A stretch of 56,823 nt of DNA from Bacillus_I endophytica_A (GCF_026790145.1 NZ_JALAMS010000030.1:1-56823); one strand, 5' to 3'; counted from the stretch's first letter, positions 44,697 through 54,054 are shown. Notes: generated from the letters alone by a model not told the origin. A program made the numbers and translations.

Positions 44697-46373
44697 ATGA
44701 ATACGTTTACAAAGAACAAAGTGATACGTTATGAAGGTACTGAATTACATACAAAAGGATGGCAACAAGAGGCCGTACTTCGGATGTTAATGAACAATTT
44801 AGATCCTGATGTAGCTGAGCATCCAGAGGAACTTGTTGTATACGGAGGAATTGGGAAGGCAGCCCGAAATTGGGAATCATTTGATGCAATTGTTCAATCT
44901 TTGAAAAAGCTAGAAGAAGATGAAACCCTACTTGTTCAGTCAGGAAAACCGGTAGTTATCTTTAAAACCCATTCAGATGCACCACGCGTACTGATTGCAA
45001 ATTCAAATATTGTACCAGCTTACGCAAATTGGGACACATTTCATGAGCTTGATAAAAAAGGGTTAATGATGTATGGACAAATGACAGCAGGTAGCTGGAT
45101 TTATATTGGTTCTCAAGGAATTGTGCAAGGAACGTATGAAACATTTGCAGAGCTTGCGAAACAACATTTCAATAATACACTCAAAGGTACTATCACGGTA
45201 ACCGCGGGTCTTGGCGGTATGGGTGGAGCTCAACCTCTTGCTGTCACGATGAATGGTGGTGTCTGCATTGGTATTGATGTTGATGAGACAAGGATTGACC
45301 GACGAATTGAGACTCGTTATACAGATGTGAAAACGGACTCGCTAGATGAAGCAATCCATTTAGCTAAAGAAGCAAAAAAAGAAGGAAGAGCTTTATCAAT
45401 CGGTCTATTAGGCAATGCCTCTGAACTTTTACCGGAAATGATTGTACGCAATTTTATCCCGGATGTATTAACAGATCAAACATCAGCACACGATCCATTG
45501 AATGGATACATCCCTTCAGGAATGTCGCTCGAAGAAGCAGCAGAATTACGAAAATCTAACCCTGAAGAGTACGTGAAACGTTCAAAAGCTTCAATGGCAA
45601 CACATGTGAAAGAAATGCTTGAGATGATGGAAAAAGGTGCCGTGACGTTCGATTATGGTAACAATATTCGTCAGGTTGCAAAAGATGAGGGCGTAGATAA
45701 TGCCTTTGACTTTCCTGGATTCGTTCCAGCCTATATCCGTCCGCAATTCTGTGAAGGAAAAGGTCCTTTTCGTTGGGTAGCATTGTCAGGGGATCCTGAA
45801 GATATTTATAAAACGGATCAGGCTATCTTACGTGAATTTAGTGATAATGAACATTTATGTAACTGGATTCGTATGGCACAGGAAAAAATTCAATTCCAGG
45901 GTCTCCCTTCTCGTATTTGTTGGTTGGGCTATGGAGAGCGTGCTCGTTTTGGAAAAATTCTAAATGATATGGTGGCTAGTGGTGAGTTAAAAGCACCAGT
46001 TGTGATTGGACGTGACCACTTGGATTCTGGCTCTGTTGCTTCACCAAACCGTGAAACAGAAGCTATGAAAGATGGATCAGATGTAGTTTCAGACTGGCCA
46101 ATTTTAAATGCGATGATAAACGCAGTGGGCGGTGCTACTTGGGTATCTGTACACCATGGAGGCGGTGTCGGAATGGGCTATTCTTTACATGCAGGAGTAG
46201 TTATTGTGGCAGATGGTACGAAGGAAGCGGAAACACGTATTGAGCGAGTTCTGACAACTGATCCAGGTATGGGGGTAGTACGTCACGCTGATGCGGGATA
46301 TGAATTAGCAAAGAAAACAGCTCGTGAAAAAGGGATTAACATTCCAATGCTTGATAAAGGGACTGATCAGTAA
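44697..46373 (+). CDS. hutU: Urocanate hydratase
   Basis: The 558-residue enzyme hydrates urocanate to 4-imidazolone-5-propionate with tightly bound NAD+. It has GLGGMGGAQPLAVTMNGG near 165-182 (NAD binding), NYIPSG-type DQTSAHDPLNGY near 258-269 and SRICWLGYGERARFGK near 404-419, all urocanase signatures. AAGGAGGTAAG gives a strong SD. Its stop overlaps the hutI start by one base, so they are translationally coupled. Confidence 0.97.
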   Translation: MNTFTKNKVIRYEGTELHTKGWQQEAVLRMLMNNLDPDVAEHPEELVVYGGIGKAARNWESFDAIVQSLKKLEEDETLLVQSGKPVVIFKTHSDAPRVLIANSNIVPAYANWDTFHELDKKGLMMYGQMTAGSWIYIGSQGIVQGTYETFAELAKQHFNNTLKGTITVTAGLGGMGGAQPLAVTMNGGVCIGIDVDETRIDRRIETRYTDVKTDSLDEAIHLAKEAKKEGRALSIGLLGNASELLPEMIVRNFIPDVLTDQTSAHDPLNGYIPSGMSLEEAAELRKSNPEEYVKRSKASMATHVKEMLEMMEKGAVTFDYGNNIRQVAKDEGVDNAFDFPGFVPAYIRPQFCEGKGPFRWVALSGDPEDIYKTDQAILREFSDNEHLCNWIRMAQEKIQFQGLPSRICWLGYGERARFGKILNDMVASGELKAPVVIGRDHLDSGSVASPNRETEAMKDGSDVVSDWPILNAMINAVGGATWVSVHHGGGVGMGYSLHAGVVIVADGTKEAETRIERVLTTDPGMGVVRHADAGYELAKKTAREKGINIPMLDKGTDQ

Positions 46374-47632
46374 TGACAAAACCAATTTGGATTAAACATG
46401 CGACTCAGCTTGCTACGCTTGCAGGTAAAGGAAAAGGTCCGCGCTCACAAGAAGCTATGTCAGAGCTTGGACTCATCGAAGATGGTAGTTTGTGGATAGA
46501 AGATGGAACCATTCAGGCTGTTGGTACAACAAATGATCTGGAAAAACGCTATGCAGAGAAATTGCATACAGCGGACGTTGTGGAGGCTTCTAATCATTTA
46601 GTTACGCCTGGGCTTGTGGATCCTCATACACATGTTGTGTATGGGGGAAGTCGTGAACATGAGTTTGAAATGCGCCTTGAAGGTGCGACATATATGGATA
46701 TTATGAACGCGGGTGGAGGGATTCATGCAACAGCCCGTATGACACGAGAGGCAATAGAAGAAGAATTACTAGAACAAACAATGAGTCGTCTCGATTCATT
46801 TCTTGCTCATGGAGTTACGATGGTAGAAAGTAAAAGCGGCTATGGCATGAACCTGGAAACTGAGCTTAAACAATTGCGTGTAATGAAAGAATTGCAACAA
46901 AAACATGCAATTGATCTTGTACCTACTTTTATGGGAGCTCATGCTGTACCTCCAGAATTTAAAGGAAAAGAAAATGAATTTGTTGATTATTTAATTGATA
47001 AGATGCTGCCAATAGTAGCTGAGGAAAACTTGGCTGAGTTTAACGATGTTTTTTGTGAGAAAGGTGTTTTTACCCCTGAGCAGTCGAAACGGATACTAGA
47101 AGCCGGAAAAGAATATGGGTTAGTGCCTAAAATACATGCCGATGAAATTGAACCTTATGGGGGAGCTGAGTTGGCTGCAAAAGTAGGAGCGGTCTCAGCT
47201 GAGCATTTATTAAAAGCATCAGATGAAGGTATACATGCTATGGCGAAAGCCGGGACTATTGCTTGCTTATTACCAGCTACAGCATTATATCTACGTGAAG
47301 AAGCTGCGGCAGGAAGAAAGATGATTGATGCAGGTGTACCTGTAGCTATTTCCACCGACTGCAATCCTGGGTCATCACCGACGACTTCTATGCCTCTTGT
47401 TATGAATCTAGCTTGTATTTCGATGAGACTTACTCCAGCAGAAGCCTTGACGGCAGCAACATATAATGCAGCCTGCGCCATTAATCGTCAAGAAAAAGTA
47501 GGGTCACTGGAGGTAGGAAAGCAAGCAGATATTGTCTTATGGGATGTTAAAAACTATCAAGAATTACAATATTTATTCGGAGTTAATCATGTCAAGGCTG
47601 TATGGAAAAAAGGTGTAAAGGTGGTGGGATAG
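46373..47632 (+). CDS. hutI: Imidazolonepropionase
   Basis: The 419-residue amidohydrolase opens the imidazolone ring to N-formimino-L-glutamate. The metal motif PHTHVVYGG lies near 83-91, with later His in the KIHADEIEPYGGAELAA segment (about 250) and the Asp strand AISTDCNPGSSP near 324-335. The stop codon lies one base before the GTG of hutG. Operon order U-I-G is the same as in B. subtilis. Confidence 0.97.
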   Translation: MTKPIWIKHATQLATLAGKGKGPRSQEAMSELGLIEDGSLWIEDGTIQAVGTTNDLEKRYAEKLHTADVVEASNHLVTPGLVDPHTHVVYGGSREHEFEMRLEGATYMDIMNAGGGIHATARMTREAIEEELLEQTMSRLDSFLAHGVTMVESKSGYGMNLETELKQLRVMKELQQKHAIDLVPTFMGAHAVPPEFKGKENEFVDYLIDKMLPIVAEENLAEFNDVFCEKGVFTPEQSKRILEAGKEYGLVPKIHADEIEPYGGAELAAKVGAVSAEHLLKASDEGIHAMAKAGTIACLLPATALYLREEAAAGRKMIDAGVPVAISTDCNPGSSPTTSMPLVMNLACISMRLTPAEALTAATYNAACAINRQEKVGSLEVGKQADIVLWDVKNYQELQYLFGVNHVKAVWKKGVKVVG

Positions 47633-47633
47633 G

Positions 47634-48605
47634 GTGAGTGAAAAATGGCTTCAAGCACCTGAATGGTCTTGGAATACATCGAAAGAAGAAACAGCTTACG
47701 TTCATCAGTGGATTCAGCCACTTAATGAACTAAGAAGTCTGCCTAACCTGATTATTTACGGAGCGCCAATTTCGAGATCATCAATTAGTGTGTCTGGGGC
47801 TTCCCTGTATCCAACGGAATTTCGGAGAATGTGGAAAAGATTTTCCACCTACAACTTGGATGAAAATATCGATTTAACAGCGCTACAAGTAGCGGATGCA
47901 GGGGATATTGTAATGCATACGACAGATATCCCTTTATCACATCAACGTATTCAAGAGACATCAGCATATCTTGTGGAACGCTATCCTCACACCATCACAT
48001 GCATGATTGGCGGTGATCATTCTACAACGGCTTGCGCTGTTCGAGGAATCAAAGAAGTTTGTGAGCAAAAAACCATTGGGATTTTACAACTTGACACGCA
48101 TCTTGATGTGCGAGATCCGGAGGAATTAGGACCTGCAAATGGAACTCCAATTCGCCAATTAATTGATGGCAATATTGTTAAAGGCCAGGATGTCATCAAT
48201 ATCGGTTTGCATGGTTATTTTAATGCGAAGCCACTTATCGATTATGCCGAGAAACACAACATTCAGGTGGTAACATTAAAACAAGCACGCAGAAAGGGCC
48301 TTATCAATACCATTCAAGAAGCGCTCGAACGTCTGTCAGCAAAAGTCGATCTTGTTTATGTCACAGTCGACATGGATGTACTCGATATTTCCGTTGCACC
48401 AGGGGTACCAGCATCCACCCCCGGCGGCATGACATCAACTGAGCTGTTTGATGCATTATTAGAAATTGGTAAGCATCCAATTGTTCAGCATATTGATTTT
48501 GTTTGTCTAGACCCCACCAAAGATTCACCAGGTGCTGAAACAGTCAAAATCGGGGTATACGCATGGCTGCAGTTTATAACTGGCTATGTTTTACGGTCTA
48601 GATAA
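47634..48605 (+). CDS. hutG: Formimidoylglutamase
   Basis: The 323-residue ureohydrolase cleaves N-formimino-L-glutamate to glutamate and formamide. Mn-binding strands are GGDHSTT near 123-129, LDTHLDVRD near 149-157 and TVDMDVLD near 244-251. GTG start, with AAAGGTGGTGG inside the end of hutI. A hairpin follows (48683-48716). Confidence 0.95.
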   Translation: MSEKWLQAPEWSWNTSKEETAYVHQWIQPLNELRSLPNLIIYGAPISRSSISVSGASLYPTEFRRMWKRFSTYNLDENIDLTALQVADAGDIVMHTTDIPLSHQRIQETSAYLVERYPHTITCMIGGDHSTTACAVRGIKEVCEQKTIGILQLDTHLDVRDPEELGPANGTPIRQLIDGNIVKGQDVINIGLHGYFNAKPLIDYAEKHNIQVVTLKQARRKGLINTIQEALERLSAKVDLVYVTVDMDVLDISVAPGVPASTPGGMTSTELFDALLEIGKHPIVQHIDFVCLDPTKDSPGAETVKIGVYAWLQFITGYVLRSR

Positions 48606-48682
48606 AGTGATAGACAATTTAGTAAGGAAAGAAAAAAAGACTAAGGTGAATATAAATCCAGATTAATCTGAAAGTATATGTT

Positions 48683-48716
48683 AGGCAAGAAGAAATATCT
48701 CATCCTCTTCTTGCCT
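48683..48716 (+). terminator. Stem-loop after hutG
   Basis: AGGCAAGAAGA pairs perfectly with TCTTCTTGCCT over 11 bp but lacks a T-run; it may protect the 3-prime end or terminate weakly. Confidence 0.5.
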
Positions 48717-48768
48717 TAGCCAAAGTAATGGATTGGAAAATAAAATCGATTGATAATAAGAAATTAGA

Positions 48769-48797
48769 GCAATTGTTACAGCAATTGCCTTTTTTTA
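48769..48797 (+). terminator. Rho-independent terminator
   Basis: GCAATTG pairs with CAATTGC, followed by CTTTTTTT. It is the likely end of hutUIG. Confidence 0.75.
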
Positions 48798-48856
48798 TAA
48801 AAATAACGCTTCAGAACAATCAATTTAAACAACTTATAAGATAAGAGGTGTAACAA

Positions 48857-50164
48857 ATGAAAGTGGGATCCCCCGTTAAAAGTGATCAAATTCAAGAGCT
48901 GGACCATAAGGACCATAAGCAAAGTGGAACGTTAGATTTATTAAATTCAACCCAACTTATTATAAAAGAAGCGGTTCGGAAGTTAGGTTATAACAATAAG
49001 ATGTATGAATTATTAAAAGAACCAATTAGAACCTTAACGGTGCGTATTCCAGTTCGAATGGATAACGGCTCTATTAAAATTTTCACCGGCTATCGTTCTC
49101 AACATAACGACGCTGTGGGTCCTACAAAGGGAGGTGTCCGATTCCATCCTGAAGTAAATGAAGAAGAGGTCAAAGCCTTGTCTATTTGGATGAGTTTAAA
49201 GTGTGGCATTGCTAATCTTCCTTACGGAGGAGGAAAAGGAGGAATTATTTGCGATCCAAGGAACATGTCACTTGGGGAATTAGAGAGATTAAGTCGCGGA
49301 TATGTTCGGGCCATTAGCCAAATCGTTGGTCCGACAAAAGATATTCCAGCCCCTGATGTTTATACGAACTCTCAAATTATGGCGTGGATGATGGATGAGT
49401 ACAGCCGCCTTCGTGAATTTGACTCTCCTGGATTTATTACAGGAAAACCGATTGTATTAGGGGGATCACAAGGTCGCGAAACGGCAACGGCGCGCGGTGT
49501 AACAATTTGCATTGAAGAAGCCGTCAAGAAAAAAGGTATTGAATTACAGGGGGCACGCATTGTGATTCAGGGCTTTGGGAATGCCGGAAGCTTTCTGGCT
49601 AAATTTATGCATGAGGCAGGAGCCAAAGTGATTGGGATTTCAGATGCACATGGTGCTCTTTATGATCCAACAGGGCTTGATATTGATTATTTACTTGATC
49701 GACGAGATAGTTTTGGGACGGTAACCAATTTATTTACTAATGTTATGACAAATCAAGAATTACTTGAGCAAGAATGTGAAATTCTTGTTCCAGCCGCTAT
49801 TTCTAATCAAATTACGTTAGAAAATGCCAATCGCATTCATGCATCCATTGTGGTAGAAGCAGCAAATGGACCTACAACCCTAGAAGCTACCAAAATTTTA
49901 GATGAAAGAGGTATCCTCCTTGTGCCAGATATACTGGCTAGTGCAGGTGGTGTGACTGTTTCGTACTTTGAATGGGTCCAAAACAATCAAGGATATTATT
50001 GGTCAGAAGAAGAAGTAGCTAAAAAGTTGCGAAAAGTAATGATCAATTCCTTTGAAACTATTTATCAAATGTCACAGACCCATGAAGTTGATATGCGTTT
50101 AGCTGCATATATGGTCGGAATCAGAAAATCGGCTGAAGCCTCGCATTTCCGAGGATGGGTATAA
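48857..50164 (+). CDS. rocG: NAD-specific glutamate dehydrogenase (RocG/GudB type)
   Basis: The 435-residue enzyme oxidises glutamate to 2-oxoglutarate and ammonia. The glutamate site is seen in VGPTKGGVRFHPEV near 87-100 and LKCGIANLPYGGGKGGI near 113-129, the catalytic Asp in DIPAPDV near 161-167, and the NAD fold in IQGFGNAGS near 233-241. Length is typical for RocG/GudB. AAGAGGTG precedes the ATG. Behind hutUIG it would channel histidine-derived glutamate into the TCA cycle. RocG and GudB cannot be told apart here. Confidence 0.93.
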   Translation: MKVGSPVKSDQIQELDHKDHKQSGTLDLLNSTQLIIKEAVRKLGYNNKMYELLKEPIRTLTVRIPVRMDNGSIKIFTGYRSQHNDAVGPTKGGVRFHPEVNEEEVKALSIWMSLKCGIANLPYGGGKGGIICDPRNMSLGELERLSRGYVRAISQIVGPTKDIPAPDVYTNSQIMAWMMDEYSRLREFDSPGFITGKPIVLGGSQGRETATARGVTICIEEAVKKKGIELQGARIVIQGFGNAGSFLAKFMHEAGAKVIGISDAHGALYDPTGLDIDYLLDRRDSFGTVTNLFTNVMTNQELLEQECEILVPAAISNQITLENANRIHASIVVEAANGPTTLEATKILDERGILLVPDILASAGGVTVSYFEWVQNNQGYYWSEEEVAKKLRKVMINSFETIYQMSQTHEVDMRLAAYMVGIRKSAEASHFRGWV

Positions 50165-50197
50165 AATGCAAAATTCCCGGCTCTGATGCAAAGTTAA

Positions 50198-50527
50198 TTA
50201 TATGACCTTATTTCAAGAAAAGAAGGAATTTCTGCTACAGTTGAAAGAGCCTTGGATGATTTAGCTAAAAAAATAGATGTTACCTATCTGACAGTAGATA
50301 TGGATGTTCTTGATAGTGCTTATGTACCTAAAGTTCCGGCAAAAAACACAGGATTAATAAGAACAGATGAATTATTTGAATGCGTATACATTACAGATTC
50401 ATATTCTTTAGTACAGGCAATAGATATTGTATGTTTAGATTCTTTACGTAATAGATCTAGTATCACTGTTAAATCAGGAGTTCATGTAATCTGGAAACTT
50501 TCCGTTCGCCTTGTAGAAAGAAAATAA
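50198..50527 (+). pseudogene. C-terminal fragment of an arginase/formimidoylglutamase-family gene
   Basis: The frame after the TAA at 50195 reads …ISRKEGISATVERALDDL…, YLTVDMDVLD and …QAIDIVCLD…, matching the last third of HutG and agmatinase-like enzymes. The metal pair DMD is kept, but everything before it is missing, and PKVPAKNTG replaces the family PGVPASTPGG. A short ATG-initiated reading (50252) without an SD is unlikely to be functional. It may be the remains of a second ureohydrolase lost after duplication or rearrangement. Confidence 0.75.
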
Positions 50528-50646
50528 AATGGTAATCATCCACTTTTTCCTATCCTTTTGAAAGTAAAAAACACGTAGTAGTTTATTATAAGATTTCTAT
50601 CTCAGCAGGAAAAATTAGATTATGAGAGCGAGGAGAGAGATAATTA

Positions 50647-51978
50647 ATGAAAAATAATTATCGTTACTTTATTATCTTCATGATTGTTATTATAACAGTT
50701 ATAAATTACATAGATAGAGGTGCCCTATCATATGCACAAGCTGAGATTATACAAGAATTCAATTTAGATCCAATAAGCTGGGGAGCAATTCTAGGTTATT
50801 TTGGATATGGCTATATTTTTGGAGCACTATTTGGTGGTGCTTTAGCAGATAAGAAAGGACCTAAATTTATGTGGATTCTTGCGGGAACCACATGGTCTAT
50901 TTTTGAAATAGGAACGATATTCGCTGGTCACTTAGGTGCAACATTTTTTGGTGGTTCTGCGTTGGCAGGTTTTGCGGTATTTCGTGTTTTATTTGGGTTA
51001 GCTGAAGGTCCTACATTATCTACAATGAACCGAACAATGGCAAACTGGGTGTCCCCAAAGGAAAAAGGTTTCTCAGTAGCACTTGGTTTAGTTGGTACTC
51101 CCATTGGAGCATTAATTACCGCCCCCGTCGTAGTGGGTCTTTTAACATTCACTAATTGGAAAGTAACATTTGTTATTCTTGGCTTACTAGGTTTTATTTG
51201 GGTATTAATATGGAGAAAAGTATTTACAAATTTACCTGAAGACCATCCAAAAGTCTCGAAAATTGAACTTCAGAAAATTCGAAGTACGAATGATTTACTA
51301 AAAGGTGAAACAAAATTAGAAGAAACAATATCAAACAATGTACCATGGTACTATTTTTTTAAAAATTTTACCTTAACAATGAATGCTATCGGATATTTTG
51401 CATTTTTATATGTGAATATCTTATTACTTACTTGGACCCCAAAATATTTACAGGATGAATTTAATTATTCCTTAGCATCTCTTTCATATATAGGTATGAT
51501 TCCATGGATAGGAGCTATTATTACGGGACTGTTAGGTGGTAAAATTTCAGATAAGTTGCGTGAAAAAACTGGAAATTTGCGCATAGCTAGATCTTGGTTT
51601 ACGGTAGTTTGCTTGTTTTGTACAGCCATTTGTTTTATGTTAATTCCAACAGTTGAAAGTGCTACAGCAGTACTTTCATTAATGTGTATAGGTAACGCAT
51701 TTAATTACCTACCAAACTCTATATATTGGACAGTTATTCTTGATACAGAGCCAAATAAAGCAGGAACTTTTGGTGGGGTAACTCACTTTATTGCAAATTT
51801 AGCTACTATTATTGCCCCGACGTTAACAGGCAGTCTCGTTGCATCTCACGGATATAATGCTATGTTTACTGCTGCTGCTTTTGCTGTGATAGTTGGAATG
51901 GTATCTATGATATTTGTAAAGCCAGGACAACAGGTTCATATGCCAGTAACTCCAACCACAAAAGATCCTACATTATAA
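50647..51978 (+). CDS. MFS transporter, anion:cation symporter type
   Basis: The 443-residue protein has twelve helices. The first helix ends NYIDRGALSYA, and loop 2/3 reads GALADKKGPKF; both are typical of the ACS family that imports organic anions such as hexuronates, glucarate or aromatic acids with protons. FGLAEGPTLSTMNRTMANW in helix 4-5 supports this. GAGGAGAGAG precedes the ATG. It stands alone next to the ureohydrolase remnant, and the substrate is unknown. Confidence 0.82.
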   Translation: MKNNYRYFIIFMIVIITVINYIDRGALSYAQAEIIQEFNLDPISWGAILGYFGYGYIFGALFGGALADKKGPKFMWILAGTTWSIFEIGTIFAGHLGATFFGGSALAGFAVFRVLFGLAEGPTLSTMNRTMANWVSPKEKGFSVALGLVGTPIGALITAPVVVGLLTFTNWKVTFVILGLLGFIWVLIWRKVFTNLPEDHPKVSKIELQKIRSTNDLLKGETKLEETISNNVPWYYFFKNFTLTMNAIGYFAFLYVNILLLTWTPKYLQDEFNYSLASLSYIGMIPWIGAIITGLLGGKISDKLREKTGNLRIARSWFTVVCLFCTAICFMLIPTVESATAVLSLMCIGNAFNYLPNSIYWTVILDTEPNKAGTFGGVTHFIANLATIIAPTLTGSLVASHGYNAMFTAAAFAVIVGMVSMIFVKPGQQVHMPVTPTTKDPTL

Positions 51979-51995
51979 TAAGTAATTCTTAGAAT

Positions 51996-52030
51996 AAAAA
52001 GAGATGACTATACTAAGTAATCTCTCCTTT
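51996..52030 (+). terminator. Probable terminator after MFS gene
   Basis: AAAGAGAT pairs with ATCTCTCCTTT over a 13-nt loop, followed by TTCCTTT. Confidence 0.45.
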
Positions 52031-52221
52031 TCCTTTAGTAAGTATAGTTACGTTATAGGAAGGTAAGTTAAAATGCTTTTTATCTATTTCTTAAACTTGA
52101 TTTTTATGGATTTGTTTTGTTATAAGAGAGCCAAATATAGATTTTACATCTAGAGTACTTTCTGAACTATATTCTTTCTTGATGTTAAGAAAGGACCACC
52201 CTTAAAAGGATACCTCAGGGT

Positions 52222-52274
52222 AAAGAAAAAGCGAGAACGCGTTGTTATTGAACGGTTTTCGCTTTTTTACTTCT
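52222..52274 (+). repeat. Dispersed terminator-like repeat, copy D
   Basis: AAAGAAAAAGCGAGAAC, GTTGTTATTGAAC and GGTTTTCGCTTTTTTACTTC match copy E nearly base for base. The GTCCGTAAAAG end is missing or diverged (CCTCAGGGTAAAG). Confidence 0.65.
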
Positions 52275-52484
52275 GCCAACATTTTTTATGTTTCTTAGAT
52301 AGATGAAATAGTATTTTAGAATAAAAACTATCAAAAAATTATAAATATTAAAACTATTATTACATTAGTTTTATGAATGTTTTATATTTATTCCTTACTA
52401 TACGAGAGCGTAAAATATCTTGTGTAAATGAATAAATACAAAAAGGAAGACCTTTTCTTGTAGAATTAAGTCACCACAACCCAT

Positions 52485-52512
52485 NNNNNNNNNNNNNNNN
52501 NNNNNNNNNNNN
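52485..52512. other. Assembly gap (28 N)
   Basis: Undetermined bases. The gap ends exactly at the GTCCGTAAAAG start of repeat copy E. True size may differ from 28 nt. Confidence 0.99.
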
Positions 52513-52615
52513 GTCCGTAAAAGTATATATAAACGAAAAGAAAAAGCGAAAACTCATTGTTACTGAACGAGTTTTCGCTTTTTTATTTCTGATAAGCAAC
52601 ATTATGTGAACTAAA
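52513..52615 (+). repeat. Dispersed terminator-like repeat, copy E, with tail box
   Basis: GTCCGTAAAAGTATATATAA, ACGAAAAGAAA, the hairpin AAAGCGAAAACTC / GAGTTTTCGCTTT, TTTATTTCTGATAAGCAA and CATTATGTGAACTAA. This copy links the 5-prime motif, the variable stem and the tail box in one unit. Confidence 0.75.
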
Positions 52616-52739
52616 AATGTATATAGAATACACTATATCCTAAAGTTATTCCCTTGATAAAATGGAATATTTTCCTTAAAATACTTCTGAGAAACGTTAT
52701 AATGATAAACTACAAGAAATTATGAAAGAGGGGAACCTG

Positions 52740-53018
52740 ATGCACTACATAACTGCATGCTTGAATATTGTTAGTGATAAGAATTTTAATGAAATAATAG
52801 AAGAGTTCAAAAAACTTGAGGAAAAAACGAATAAAGAAGAAGGATGTATTAAATTTCATGCTTATCCTCTTGAACCATCAGAACGAAAAATAATGCTTTG
52901 GGAGATTTGGGAAAACGAAGAAGCTGTTAATGTCCATTTCACCAAACCACACACCAAAAATGTGCAAGAACAAGAATTAACGGAAGTAGAATGGATAATT
53001 AAAAGTAATGTGAATTAA
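52740..53018 (+). CDS. Antibiotic biosynthesis monooxygenase (ABM) domain protein
   Basis: The 92-residue ferredoxin-like alpha+beta protein has the ABM pattern: an EE-rich first helix, EGCIKFHAYPLE near 37-48, MLWEIWENEEAVNVHF near 56-71 and a C-terminal HTKNV…EV strand. ABM proteins are small oxygenases, heme-degrading enzymes or quinol monooxygenases (YgiN-like). GAAAGAGGGGAA lies at good distance from the ATG at 52740; an in-frame ATG at 52722 precedes the SD. No metabolic neighbours suggest a substrate. Confidence 0.78.
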   Translation: MHYITACLNIVSDKNFNEIIEEFKKLEEKTNKEEGCIKFHAYPLEPSERKIMLWEIWENEEAVNVHFTKPHTKNVQEQELTEVEWIIKSNVN

Positions 53019-53022
53019 CAAA

Positions 53023-53044
53023 AGGTGCCATAAGGCGCCTTCCG
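53023..53044 (+). terminator. Terminator after ABM gene
   Basis: AAGGTGCC pairs with GGCGCCTT around ATAA; the T-run is short. Confidence 0.5.
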
Positions 53045-53092
53045 AGTTTAGAGGAACCCCTGCCTTTTCTACGCTTTCTTGTTTTTTAGAAT

Positions 53093-53176
53093 CAACATTA
53101 TGTCAACTAACTTTGTATATCGTATACAGCCTAAAAACAGAAAAACTCCCTTGTGCAGTAGGGAGTTTTTCTGTGC
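53093..53176 (+). repeat. Tail box plus hairpin
   Basis: AACATTATGTCAACTAACTT, then TTGTATATCGTATA, followed by the hairpin CAGAAAAACTCCCT / AGGGAGTTTTTCTG. The tail box matches those at 38568 and 52597 but here precedes a hairpin. The rest of 53045-53343 has no gene. Confidence 0.5.
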
Positions 53177-53343
53177 GAAATTTAAATAAAAAAAGTGGTA
53201 GATGCTTTTGCATCATAAGTAGTTTGCTCAAAACATTGGATATTTTTCATTTATATAAAGATATCTGCTTTATATAAAATTTATAATTAATTGTTAGTAG
53301 GTGATACTAATTATTGACTTTTTATCTAAAACGTAGGGTGTGA

Positions 53344-54054
53344 ATGTATATGGATTTTTTTCAAAGTCAAGAATCACTTACTGAAATTCAATGGACTCTC
53401 AGAGCAATTATTTCTTTTTTCTTTTTACTCTTTGTTGCTAAGATAATGGGGCAACGATCAATATCTCAGTTAAGGTTACTTGATTTTATAATGGCTTTAT
53501 CAATTGGAAATATTATTGCCCATCCTTTGTCTGATCAACACTTAGGAATGAAAGGATCCATGATAACGATAGGTGTATTAGTTATTTTGTATCTTATTTT
53601 CATATTTTTAAGCCTTAAGTGGTCGAAATTCACAAAATTTGTTGATCCTTCTCCTTTTCCTCTCATAAAAAATGGGGAAATAATTTATAAGGGTTTAACC
53701 AAAGCGAGAATACCTCTTGAAATCTTATTATCAGAATTAAGAAAAGAACAAATACAGGATATTCAAAAGGTTGCTCTAGCATTGTGGGAATCAGATGGTA
53801 CGATTTCTTTTGTTTTAGATCCAAAGTATCAAGCATTAACTCCTAAAGATATGAAGATAATGACAAAGCCATTCTCTTTTCCTATAACGATTATCAAAGA
53901 TGGAAAAATTGATTTTGAAGAATTAAAACAAACTGGTAAAGATAAAGATTGGTTAAAAGATAAAATTAGAATGGTACATAATGTAGAAATAAAAAATATT
54001 TTACTAGCGACAATTGATAACAATGACAAAATAAATATCTTTTTATATAAGTAA
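53344..54054 (+). CDS. DUF421 (YetF-like) membrane protein
   Basis: The 236-residue protein has three membrane helices within residues 18-90, including FLLFVAKIMGQRSISQLRLLDF-type DUF421 start (GQRSISQL) and MALSIGNIIAHPL, followed by a cytoplasmic alpha/beta domain (LIKNGEIIYKGLTKARI near 108). The family is linked to spore or envelope functions in Bacillus, but its biochemistry is unknown. GTAGGGTG precedes the ATG; a second ATG two codons on is also possible. Confidence 0.85.
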   Translation: MYMDFFQSQESLTEIQWTLRAIISFFFLLFVAKIMGQRSISQLRLLDFIMALSIGNIIAHPLSDQHLGMKGSMITIGVLVILYLIFIFLSLKWSKFTKFVDPSPFPLIKNGEIIYKGLTKARIPLEILLSELRKEQIQDIQKVALALWESDGTISFVLDPKYQALTPKDMKIMTKPFSFPITIIKDGKIDFEELKQTGKDKDWLKDKIRMVHNVEIKNILLATIDNNDKINIFLYK

